In this document: piece after piece, positions 14,852-22,601 of the stretch
How positions within the stretch are numbered: the stretch's first letter is position 1
Layout: each line of letters opens with the position of its first letter
Assembly (NCBI RefSeq): GCF_002269125.1
Contig: NZ_NQKI01000032.1
Location: forward strand, 1 to 51,280
Direction of reading: 5' to 3'
Length of the DNA stretch: 51,280 nucleotides
Origin: Pseudomonas lundensis
GTDB taxonomy: Bacteria; Pseudomonadota; Gammaproteobacteria; Pseudomonadales; Pseudomonadaceae
Program-made: the position numbers and the translations under genes
The notes under the pieces: model-generated
What the model was told of the DNA's origin: nothing
Database searches by the model: none
What the model saw: only the letters and a program-made list of their open reading frames with translations

Positions 14852-16666
14852 ATGTCTGATGTTGACGCTATAACCGTTCCGCCAAAACGGCCATGGGCCT
14901 TTGTCTGGCATTACATTCGCCTTTATCCCGGCTGGTATTGGGGCATCGCCTTGTTGCAAATCGGCGCCGCCATGACCGCGACCCTGATGCCCTATGCCAT
15001 TGGCCGCATCACCGGCGCCGTCAGCGATGGCACGTGGGACAGCGTTGACCTGCGGCACGCCAGCCTGCCTGCGTTGGGGCTGCTTTTTGGCCTTGCCATG
15101 GCTCAAACGCTGTTCGCCCGTGGCGCAACCTTGTGCATGATCATGGTTCGCCCGCAGCAGAAGATCCGCATCATCCGCGAACTGTTTGCCTATCTGCAGC
15201 AGCATTCACCGCGCTATTTCAGCGAGCACTTCGCAGGCAGCCTCGCCCACCGCATCAGCGAGGGCAGTATAGGTTTGCTGGAAATCACCTGGTCACTGGT
15301 GGTGGAAATGTTGCCGATTCTGGTGGTGTTGATCACCAGCCTGGTGTTGCTGACCCTGGCCTCGCCCTGGCTGGGGCTGGGTTTGTTGCTGTGGGTGGGC
15401 ACTTATGGGTGGCTCGCATTTGTCCTGTCACGCAAGGCCCAGGTCCTGGCGGGAGCCCACGCGCAGGCACGCAGCATTACCACCGGCAAGATTGTCGATG
15501 CGGTGGGCAATTTGAACAGCATCCGGCTATTCGCCCGCCAAGGGTTTGAACTCGATTACCTGACCCGCTACCAGACCGCAGAAAAACAGGCCGCCCAGCG
15601 TTCGTTCTTCTACCAGGAAAAGATCCGCCTGTTACAGGACAGCCTGTCGGTGGTACTGCGCGTGGGGCTGGTGGCACTGGCTTTGTACCTGTGGCAGGCG
15701 GGCATGATCGATGTCGGGCAACTGGTGATGGTCGCCACGCTGGGGTTGATGATCGTGGCGCAGTGCAGCTTTTTGAGCATGCAGTTCATGCATTTTTTCG
15801 AATTCATTGGCAACATCGAAAACAGCCTCGACACCCTGTTGCAACCCCACGAAATGCCCGACCGCGAGAACGCCTCTCCTGCACAGATCGAGAAAGGCTC
15901 GATCCACTTTCGCGATGTAAGCTTTGGCTATACCCCGGACAAACCCCTCTTCAAACACTTCAACCTCGACATTCGCGCCGGTCAACGCGTGGGCATCGTC
16001 GGGTTTTCGGGCTCTGGCAAATCGACCTTGTTAAACCTGCTGCTGCGCGCCTACGACCCGCAAAGTGGCACGATTGAAGTCGATGGCCTGGATATTCAAG
16101 GCATGACTCAACCCTCGCTGCACAATCACATCGCGCTTATCCCGCAGGAACCGGGGCTGTTTCATCGTTCCCTGCGCGAGAACATCGGTTATGGCGACGT
16201 GAACGCCAGCGATGCGCAGATCATCCTCGCGGCCAAGCGCGCACACGCCCATGAATTCATTATGCAAATGCCCGACGGTTATGACGCGCTCATCGGCGAG
16301 CGCGGGGTCAAACTGTCAGGTGGTCAGCGCCAGCGTATTGCCATCGCCCGTGCACTGTTGAAAAACGCGCCCATCATGGTGCTTGATGAAGCGACTGCGA
16401 GCCTCGACTCCGAAACGGAAAGCCTGATTCAGGGCAGCCTTGACGACATCATGGCGGACAAAACCGTGCTGGTCGTCGCGCACCGACTGTCGACCATCGC
16501 GCACCTGGACCGGATTGTGGTGCTGGAAAATGGCCAAATTGTAGAAGACGGCAATCACAGCCAATTACTTGAACTCCGCGGGGTGTACTACCGGCTTTGG
16601 CAACGCCAGTCTGACGGTGTATTAAATGAAAGCGCTGATGAAAAATATGACGCCTGGGTTAGTTAA
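14852..16666 (+). CDS. ABC-type exporter, fused membrane and ATPase domains
   Basis: 604 aa from ATG 14852 (AAAAGG 9 bases upstream; a TTG at 14828 is less likely). The N-terminal membrane domain of about six segments (residues 20-320) is of the ABCB/MsbA type. The ATPase domain has Walker A GFSGSGKST at 384-392, signature LSGGQ at 488-492, Walker B MVLDEATASLD, and H-loop VVAHRLS. There is no N-terminal peptidase C39 domain. It is a homodimeric half-transporter of the inner membrane exporting a lipid, drug or peptide that cannot be named. A two-component system and a structured leader lie upstream. Confidence 0.88.
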   Translation: MSDVDAITVPPKRPWAFVWHYIRLYPGWYWGIALLQIGAAMTATLMPYAIGRITGAVSDGTWDSVDLRHASLPALGLLFGLAMAQTLFARGATLCMIMVRPQQKIRIIRELFAYLQQHSPRYFSEHFAGSLAHRISEGSIGLLEITWSLVVEMLPILVVLITSLVLLTLASPWLGLGLLLWVGTYGWLAFVLSRKAQVLAGAHAQARSITTGKIVDAVGNLNSIRLFARQGFELDYLTRYQTAEKQAAQRSFFYQEKIRLLQDSLSVVLRVGLVALALYLWQAGMIDVGQLVMVATLGLMIVAQCSFLSMQFMHFFEFIGNIENSLDTLLQPHEMPDRENASPAQIEKGSIHFRDVSFGYTPDKPLFKHFNLDIRAGQRVGIVGFSGSGKSTLLNLLLRAYDPQSGTIEVDGLDIQGMTQPSLHNHIALIPQEPGLFHRSLRENIGYGDVNASDAQIILAAKRAHAHEFIMQMPDGYDALIGERGVKLSGGQRQRIAIARALLKNAPIMVLDEATASLDSETESLIQGSLDDIMADKTVLVVAHRLSTIAHLDRIVVLENGQIVEDGNHSQLLELRGVYYRLWQRQSDGVLNESADEKYDAWVS

Positions 16667-16763
16667 TCACCCTCAACCCCGCCATGAATAAACTTTAAAA
16701 AATAAAAACCGGCATAAATACACCCGACTTTTTACGTCTGCATCATCCGCAACGGCCTCGCCT

Positions 16764-17078
16764 TTGGCACGCGCCAATGTTCAATGGCTGTTCTTTCAAC
16801 AACGTCGGGGCGACTTGAATGCGCCTGCAAGATTAATAGGCAGCCCTAACCGGCTCACTTATGTTTCAGGCTTATTTAGCCCACACCCTGTAGATATTAA
16901 GGCACTCGATAAAGCAGCGTATTCAACGCCACCTCCAGGCCTCTTTTTAATAGAAGGCGGTATCAATGGCACCGCAATCGCACACGTTCCGGAAAACCCC
17001 GTACACGGTGGTGTGCGCCCGTCAGTCTGGCTAAACGACGCGCGTTTAGACGCTTATACACTGACGCTATACCCATAA
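16764..17078 (+). CDS. Doubtful ORF, 104 codons, in an AT-rich stretch
   Basis: The frame is open from about 16692 to TAA 17076-17078 but has no in-frame ATG; TTG 16764 is the only start offered. I see no ribosome binding site and no family resemblance. The C-terminal part (IEGGINGTAIAHVPENPVHG) looks protein-like, so it may be a gene remnant whose 5' end has been lost. Composition is more AT-rich than neighbouring genes. Confidence 0.3.
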   Translation: MARANVQWLFFQQRRGDLNAPARLIGSPNRLTYVSGLFSPHPVDIKALDKAAYSTPPPGLFLIEGGINGTAIAHVPENPVHGGVRPSVWLNDARLDAYTLTLYP

Positions 17079-17193
17079 CAGCTTTGTAAGTGCACTGTTT
17101 TCATACAGTAACTGGTCATATTGGTGCACCCATCAACACCGCATTAAGGGGCAATTAAGATTGTCCAACAATGGCAATTACACTCACTAGAGT

Positions 17194-17210
17194 TTGGCAC
17201 ATTCATGCTT
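17194..17210 (+). promoter_or_regulatory. Degenerate copy of the sigma-54 promoter element
   Basis: TTGGCACATTCATGCTT closely resembles the intact element 127 bp downstream but lacks one base, so the GG and GC pairs are 9 rather than 10 bp apart. Sigma-54 promoters do not tolerate that spacing. It is probably inactive, or a decoy or decayed duplicate. Confidence 0.35.
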
Positions 17211-17320
17211 ATTAAAACGGTACTGCTCGGCCCCGCAATGGCGTTAATTGATAAGCTCTTTATTGAATCAGTTCGCACTTTTCACTGATTAATATATCTG
17301 ACACCTTGCATTCACCTTGA

Positions 17321-17338
17321 TTGGCACAGCCATTGCTT
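17321..17338 (+). promoter_or_regulatory. Sigma-54 (RpoN) -24/-12 promoter upstream of tonB
   Basis: TTGGCACAGCCATTGCTT matches the consensus YTGGCACG-N4-TTGCW at all but one position. GG (17323-17324) and GC (17335-17336) have the required 10 bp between them. Transcription should begin near 17348-17350, about 220 bp before tonB. Such promoters need an AAA+ activator bound upstream. No activator gene is in the window and I could not identify its binding site. Confidence 0.75.
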
Positions 17339-17414
17339 GTAACAAATAGAAATAGGTTTAAACGCCTGACAAGATCGGACCATTCAACCCTGTAGCACAC
17401 AACAAGGAGTGTAT

Positions 17415-17441
17415 ATGAAACCGTTTTTTATCAGCCCTTGA
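17415..17441 (+). CDS. 8-codon leader ORF (MKPFFISP) in the tonB leader
   Basis: ATG 17415 is preceded by a perfect AAGGAG (17404-17409) with 5-base spacing, a better ribosome binding site than most genes here. It encodes MKPFFISP and stops at TGA 17439-17441. It lies in the predicted leader of the sigma-54 transcript, just before a 10-bp hairpin. This suggests a translated leader peptide or the 5' stub of a lost gene. Confidence 0.45.
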   Translation: MKPFFISP

Positions 17442-17448
17442 GGCCCTT

Positions 17449-17472
17449 CGATCAATGAGCAGTCATTGATCG
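17449..17472 (+). promoter_or_regulatory. 10-bp hairpin in the tonB leader
   Basis: CGATCAATGA (17449-17458) and TCATTGATCG (17463-17472) form a perfect stem with loop GCAG. A second weaker hairpin (CGGTT/AACCG from 17471) shares two bases with the first, so the two may exclude each other. No T-run follows. It could be an RNA switch or a DNA operator, since the dyad is also a plausible protein site. Confidence 0.4.
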
Positions 17473-17568
17473 GTTAATGATTGATTCAACCGTTAACGGA
17501 CAGTTCTCGTCCCTGCATGCAAGGGCGAACGGAGCCTTATTGCCCTTCATTTAGTCGAGGGACTCTTA

Positions 17569-18360
17569 ATGAGTGACGAGGTAAAGAACAAAGCGCGGCC
17601 CGCCCCTCTACTCGACGCTGAGCGTGTGCAGCAGTGGACACATATTCCCCATGTGCCCAACACCTCAACGCCGGGGGGCGTGAGTGTGCCGAGGGTGCTG
17701 TTGCTGATAGGCGTTGCGGCGGTGCTGCATGCCGCAGCCTGGTGGGCATTTCAGCAGGCCAAGGCAGCGCCGGTGGTCACCCCGCCCGAGATCCCGGAAA
17801 TGACCGTCGAACTCACCAGCCCGGCGCCGCCAGCACCACCGGTCGAAGAGCCGCCACCCCCACCGCCGCCACCCGAGCCTGAAGTGCCTCAAGAGGACGA
17901 AGACGCCGTCAAGCCGCCTCCCAAACCGCTGGAGAAACCCAAGCCGGTCGAAAAACCGAAACCGGTGGTCAAGCCAAAGCCGGTGCTCAAACCGCAGCCC
18001 GTCAAACCGGCTCCGCCAGCACCACCAGCCCCTGCCGCACCTGCGGCGCCTGCTGCCGCGCCGGGGCCGGTCAAGGAAACCGCTGCGGTGTCGGGCCTGG
18101 CCAGCTTGGGCAACCCGCCGCCGGAGTACCCGTCGCTGGCCCTGCGTCGCAGTTGGGAAGGCACCGTGGTGCTGCGCATCAAGGTCCTGCCCAACGGCCG
18201 CGCCGGGGCTGTGGAAGTCACCCGCTCCAGCGGCAAGCAGGCACTGGATGAGGCTGCTGTCACGGCGGTACGCAATTGGAAGTTTGTCCCGGCCAAACGC
18301 GGGGACACGCCCATCGAAGGTTTTGCAACCCAGACCATCGCGTTCAAATTGCCGGCATAA
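17569..18360 (+). CDS. tonB: TonB energy-transducing protein
   Basis: 263 aa. A short cytoplasmic N-terminus is followed by one membrane segment (about 42-62) and a long Pro/Lys-rich periplasmic spacer (about 80-165, with EPPPPPPPPEP and repeated KPKPV units). The C-terminal TonB domain has YPSLALRRSWEGTVVLRIKV and ends with a beta-strand. It spans the periplasm and transmits the proton-motive force to outer-membrane receptors. GAGGGA precedes ATG 17569. It is first of the tonB-exbB-exbD-receptor cluster, so it probably serves that receptor specifically, although TonB proteins can be shared. Confidence 0.9.
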   Translation: MSDEVKNKARPAPLLDAERVQQWTHIPHVPNTSTPGGVSVPRVLLLIGVAAVLHAAAWWAFQQAKAAPVVTPPEIPEMTVELTSPAPPAPPVEEPPPPPPPPEPEVPQEDEDAVKPPPKPLEKPKPVEKPKPVVKPKPVLKPQPVKPAPPAPPAPAAPAAPAAAPGPVKETAAVSGLASLGNPPPEYPSLALRRSWEGTVVLRIKVLPNGRAGAVEVTRSSGKQALDEAAVTAVRNWKFVPAKRGDTPIEGFATQTIAFKLPA

Positions 18361-18412
18361 CCCGCTCAGGGGCCGACGTTAACTTTTATTTAGCCGTGTG
18401 TGAGGTGTAGCC

Positions 18413-19117
18413 ATGAACGAGTCTCTGTCTTCCATGATTGTCCCGGGCGTGTTGTGGGCGCTGGTGCTGTTTTCGGTGGTGAGTTGGGCACTGTTGCTCA
18501 TCAAGTCATCGCAGTACCTGCGCCAGAAAAAGCAAAACAAACTGTTCAGTAAAGCGTTTTGGGCCGCCCCGGACCTGCTCACCGCCGCCGAGCACGCCAG
18601 CCAGTACCCCGGCGCACTGGCGCGCATCGCCAACAGCGGTTTTGAAGCCATGATTGTCGATGACAGTCCGCGTACCACCCAGCAACTGGCTCACACCATC
18701 AACCGCTCTGATCGCCTGGAGCGCAACTTGCGCCAACAGATCCAGAAAGAACGCCGCGCCCTGGAAAGTGGCCAGGCCATTCTGGCCAGTATCGGCAGCA
18801 CCGCGCCCTTCATCGGCCTGTTCGGCACGGTGTGGGGGATCATGGAAGCCCTGCAAACCATCGGTGCTACGGGTTCGGCCAGCCTTGAAACAGTGGCCGG
18901 CCCCATCGGACACGCCTTGATCGCCACCGGCGTGGGCATCGCCGTCGCGGTCCCGGCCGTGCTGATTTACAACTTCTTTCTGCGTCGCCTGAAGCTGGCT
19001 GCCGCCAACATGGATGACTTCGCCCACGACTTCGACGCCCTTGCCCAGCGCAGCGCCTTCGCCATCGACCGCCAAGCCATTGTCAACAAGCGCACGCCGG
19101 TGCGGGAGGCCAGCTGA
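18413..19117 (+). CDS. exbB: ExbB, TonB-complex proton channel protein
   Basis: 234 aa of the MotA/TolQ/ExbB family. The first membrane segment is near residues 8-28 and a large cytoplasmic loop follows. Two more segments contain the conserved LASIGSTAPFIGLFGTVWGIM and HALIATGVGIAVAVPAVLIY. It forms a pentameric inner-membrane channel with ExbD and powers TonB. The TGA overlaps the exbD ATG by one base. Confidence 0.92.
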   Translation: MNESLSSMIVPGVLWALVLFSVVSWALLLIKSSQYLRQKKQNKLFSKAFWAAPDLLTAAEHASQYPGALARIANSGFEAMIVDDSPRTTQQLAHTINRSDRLERNLRQQIQKERRALESGQAILASIGSTAPFIGLFGTVWGIMEALQTIGATGSASLETVAGPIGHALIATGVGIAVAVPAVLIYNFFLRRLKLAAANMDDFAHDFDALAQRSAFAIDRQAIVNKRTPVREAS

Positions 19118-19518
19118 TGTCTTTCTCAACTCAGGACAGCGACGAAGTACTCAGTGAAATGAACGTCACTCCGCTGGTGGACGTGATGCTGGTACTGCTG
19201 GTGGTGTTCATCGTCACCACGCCGATGATGACTAACGCCATCAAAATCAACCTGCCCAAGACCGACGCCGTGGCCACGCAGCAGAAGAAAGACCCGGTGG
19301 TTGTCAGCGTCGATCAGGACGGCACCTTTTATCTGGCAAAGAACGAGGTGGCCCCCGAGTTGCTCGAGAAAAGCCTGCAAGACGTGAAAAACCAGGACCC
19401 GGAAGTGCGCGTTCAGTTGCAGGCCGATGCGGGCGTCAACTACGGGCAGGTGGCCAAGGCCATGGCCTCCATCGAACGTGCGGGCATCACCAGGATTTCG
19501 GTGATGACGGCCAAATAA
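19117..19518 (+). CDS. exbD: ExbD, TonB-complex protein
   Basis: 133 aa. It has a single N-terminal membrane segment with the essential aspartate (LVDVMLVLLVVFIVTTPMM) and a periplasmic domain ending RISVMTAK. It is the standard ExbD/TolR family length and is translationally coupled to exbB. Confidence 0.92.
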   Translation: MSFSTQDSDEVLSEMNVTPLVDVMLVLLVVFIVTTPMMTNAIKINLPKTDAVATQQKKDPVVVSVDQDGTFYLAKNEVAPELLEKSLQDVKNQDPEVRVQLQADAGVNYGQVAKAMASIERAGITRISVMTAK

Positions 19519-19524
19519 CACTGC

Positions 19525-19555
19525 CTGTCGCCGCAGCCCCAGGGCGCGGCGACAG
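19525..19555 (+). terminator. 10-bp hairpin between exbD and the receptor gene
   Basis: CTGTCGCCGC (19525-19534) pairs perfectly with GCGGCGACAG (19546-19555) around an 11-nt loop, 6 bp after the exbD stop. No T-run follows, so it is more likely an mRNA stability or partial termination element separating expression of the energiser from the receptor. Confidence 0.4.
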
Positions 19556-19734
19556 CGCACACCGTGCAATCGCTGTCACTACGCAGTACCCACGCCGCGC
19601 GCGAACGCTGTTAGTCCGTGCAGGGGAGCGGCTTGCTTGAAAACCGTGTTTTGCAAGGGTCGACACAACCCAACTGGAGTCATGAGGGCTCACAAGGCCA
19701 TTCCAATAAACGTCTGAAAAAGTCGGAAATAATT

Positions 19735-22461
19735 ATGCAGATGAAGAGTTCAGGTTTTACCCTCAAGCCGCTCGTTGCCAGCCTGCAACGCCATCGTTTT
19801 GTGCCGCTGTATCTGGTTGCTCTGGGGATGAGCACAGGACAGTTACACGCAGCCGAAGCCGTTGCAGCAGACGATTCAGGCGCGGCCGTAAGTGCGGCGG
19901 CCGTCAGCGCGGATGCCGTGGCTGCACCGGCCACCACGCAACTGCAACGGGTGGAAGTGACCGGGACGGCGATTCGCCGGGTCGATGCTGAAACCGCAGT
20001 GCCAGTGACCATTTTGCGCGCCGAGCAACTGCGCAACGAAGGCGTGACCACCACGGCTGAAATCATGCAGCGCGTGACCGGCAACCAGTCAATCCGCAAC
20101 TCGGCCAGCTCCGTGGGCTCGGCCACTGGCGGCGCCACGTTCGCTGACATGCGCGGCATCGGTGCCAATAAAACCCTGGTGCTGCTCAACGGCCGGCGCT
20201 TGGGCAACAACGCCATCGACGGCTCGGCAGTCGACCTGAACACCATCCCGTTCGCCGCCATTGATCGCGTCGAGGTACTGCGCGACGGTGCTTCGGCCCT
20301 GTACGGTACAGACGCCATCGGAGGCGTGATCAACTTCATCACTAAAAAGTCCCTGACCGATGGCACCCTGTCGCTGGGTGGCGAAGGTGCCGATGCCAGC
20401 GGTGGCGGCAATAGCCATGACATCAGCGGCAGCTGGGGCTACGGCGATCTGGAAAAAGACCGTTTTAATGTGATGGGCGTGGTGGGTTACAACAAACAAA
20501 GCGCGTTACAAAGCAAAGACCGCACGTTCACCACCAACTACGCCCCCGACCGCGGGCTGGACCAGACCTCCGGCACCTCGTACCCGGCCAACTGGAGCCA
20601 GGGCAACCTCAACACCAACCCGTTGTCGGGCAGCAATTGCAGCGGCGCCAATCTGGTATTGCGTCAGGGCGTATGCCGCTACGACACCCGGGACTACATC
20701 GACCTGTTGCCCGAAACCGAAAAGACCTCGTTCTTCGGTAAGGCCACCGGCAAGATCACCGATGACGACAACGTCAACCTTGAATACTTCTGGGCCCGCA
20801 ACAACAACGCCACGTCGGTTGCCCCGGCCCCGTTGACCGGCCTGACCATGGACCCGACCTCACCGTACTACCCCGGCAACGGCATCACCCCGGGCAGTAA
20901 CGATGCTGCCTTCGACCCGACCCAGCCGATTGGCCTGAACTGGCGAGAAACCGCTGCCGGTGGCCGTCAGTCCAAAGACCAGAACACCAGCCAGCGCCTG
21001 GTGTTGAGCTTCGACGGCATGGTCAAGGGCTGGGATTACAACCTCGGGGCCTCGTACAACCAGAACCAGGTGATCTCCAGCGTCACGGGCGGCTATGCCA
21101 GCGACGCGGCAATGATCAGCGGGATTGCTGACGGCATCCTCAACCCCTTTGGCCCGCAGACATCGGCCGGTCAGGCGTACATCGACGCCAATCAATACCA
21201 CGGCCAGTATTCGTCCTCCGTGGGGCGTGTCAGCGGCCTTGACGGGCGCATGAGCCGCGAAATTGGCGACTGGTTCGGCGCAGGGCCTTCCGGCCTGGCC
21301 ATTGGCGGCGAATACCGTCAGGAGAAATTCCACCAGAACTACGAAGCGTTTGCCGCAGACATCAGTAGCCTGGGCGTCGACCCCGACGGCAGCGTCGAAG
21401 GCGACCGCAATGTGAAAGCGGTGTACACCGAACTGAACGTACCGGTGCTCGACAGCCTGGAACTCTCGGCGGCCGTGCGTCACGACAAATACAGCGACTT
21501 CGGCAGCACCACTAACCCCAAGTACTCGTTCCGCTACCAGCCGGTGAAGGAATTGGTAGTGCGCGGTGCCTACAGCGAAGGGTTCCGCGCACCCTCGCTG
21601 TACGAGTTGTACAACCCGCAATACACCACGTACACCCAGGGGTATTACAACGACCCGGTGCTGTGTGCGGGCGGCGTGGTGCAGCCGGGTGGCAACAGCG
21701 GCCGCGACTGCGGTCAGCAGTTCCATAATCGCACCGGCGGCAATACCAAACTGGCCCCGGAAAAAGCCCGCAACGTCACATTGGGCTTTGTCTATCAACC
21801 GGTGCGCGAACTGTCGCTGGGTCTGGACTTCTGGTGGATTCACATCGCCAACCAGATCGCCGAGTTCCCGGAATCCACTGTGTTCGATGACCCGGACCTG
21901 TACGCCGATCGCTACATCCGCAACCCGGACGGCTCACTCAACTACGTGCAGACTGGCCTCGCCAACCTGGGAGCCGTCAAGACCAGCGGCATTGACGTGA
22001 GCATGGACTACCGCTTCCCGAACACACCGTATGGGCAGTTCGGTCTGGGTCTGCAAGGCACCTACGTGACCCGCTACGATTTCCAGAGCACGCTCGGTGG
22101 CACCTACACCGATAACGTCGGGGACTTCGAAGGCACAGGCGTCGTTGCACGCTGGAAACACGTGCTGAACGGCACCTGGAACCTGGGCCCCTACCGTGCA
22201 TCGTTGGTTAACCGCTTCACCAGCGGCTACAACGACTACGACCCCAGCACCCATGCCAAAGTCGCTTCGTACACCTTGTGGGACGTGTCGGCCGGTTACA
22301 CCTTCAACAAAACCGTGGACCTGGATGCGGGCATCAAAAACATGTTCGACCGCAATCCACCGTTCTCCAATCAGGCCTATAACTTTCAGAGCGGTTTCGA
22401 TCCGCGTTATACCGATCCTATGGGCCGTACGTTCTTCGCTCGCGCCACTTACCACTTTTGA
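19735..22461 (+). CDS. TonB-dependent outer-membrane receptor
   Basis: 908 aa from ATG 19735 (GGA 7 bases upstream). A long signal peptide ends near AA at about residue 40. The TonB box region is probably near QLQRVEVTGTAI. The plug domain has the conserved LVLLNGRRLGNNAIDGSAVDLNTIPF and VEVLRDGASALYGTDAIGGVINF. A 22-strand barrel ends in phenylalanine (ARATYHF). The plug resembles large receptors of non-siderophore type (peptide, sugar or amino-acid nutrients) more than FepA/FpvA. No extra N-terminal signalling domain is present, so it does not act through an ECF sigma factor. It sits between exbD and the peptide ABC importer, which suggests a peptide-like ligand. Confidence 0.9.
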   Translation: MQMKSSGFTLKPLVASLQRHRFVPLYLVALGMSTGQLHAAEAVAADDSGAAVSAAAVSADAVAAPATTQLQRVEVTGTAIRRVDAETAVPVTILRAEQLRNEGVTTTAEIMQRVTGNQSIRNSASSVGSATGGATFADMRGIGANKTLVLLNGRRLGNNAIDGSAVDLNTIPFAAIDRVEVLRDGASALYGTDAIGGVINFITKKSLTDGTLSLGGEGADASGGGNSHDISGSWGYGDLEKDRFNVMGVVGYNKQSALQSKDRTFTTNYAPDRGLDQTSGTSYPANWSQGNLNTNPLSGSNCSGANLVLRQGVCRYDTRDYIDLLPETEKTSFFGKATGKITDDDNVNLEYFWARNNNATSVAPAPLTGLTMDPTSPYYPGNGITPGSNDAAFDPTQPIGLNWRETAAGGRQSKDQNTSQRLVLSFDGMVKGWDYNLGASYNQNQVISSVTGGYASDAAMISGIADGILNPFGPQTSAGQAYIDANQYHGQYSSSVGRVSGLDGRMSREIGDWFGAGPSGLAIGGEYRQEKFHQNYEAFAADISSLGVDPDGSVEGDRNVKAVYTELNVPVLDSLELSAAVRHDKYSDFGSTTNPKYSFRYQPVKELVVRGAYSEGFRAPSLYELYNPQYTTYTQGYYNDPVLCAGGVVQPGGNSGRDCGQQFHNRTGGNTKLAPEKARNVTLGFVYQPVRELSLGLDFWWIHIANQIAEFPESTVFDDPDLYADRYIRNPDGSLNYVQTGLANLGAVKTSGIDVSMDYRFPNTPYGQFGLGLQGTYVTRYDFQSTLGGTYTDNVGDFEGTGVVARWKHVLNGTWNLGPYRASLVNRFTSGYNDYDPSTHAKVASYTLWDVSAGYTFNKTVDLDAGIKNMFDRNPPFSNQAYNFQSGFDPRYTDPMGRTFFARATYHF

Positions 22462-22517
22462 GTGATCACCGGCGCAGGCCGACTCCAGCCTGCGTCGGTC
22501 TGACTGCGAAATCGCGC

Positions 22518-22556
22518 CCCCTCGGCCTGTTCACGCGCAAGGCCGGGGGGATTTTT
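22518..22556 (+). terminator. Intrinsic terminator between receptor gene and yejA-like gene
   Basis: CCCCTCGGCCT (22518-22528) pairs with AGGCCGGGGGG (22540-22550), including one G-U pair, around an 11-nt loop. ATTTTT follows directly. This is a convincing Rho-independent terminator or attenuator 57 bp after the receptor stop codon. Only about 45 bp remain before the next ATG and I see no promoter there, so read-through probably supplies the ABC genes. Confidence 0.65.
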
Positions 22557-22601
22557 CACGGTCCTCACCGGTTCTACACGCGGCACAAGGAAACCCCACA
22601 C

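Noticed and set aside
14599..14853. 84-codon minus-strand ORF opposite the exporter leader
   Set aside because: No ribosome binding site, no resemblance to any protein, and it overlaps the better supported plus-strand micro-ORF.
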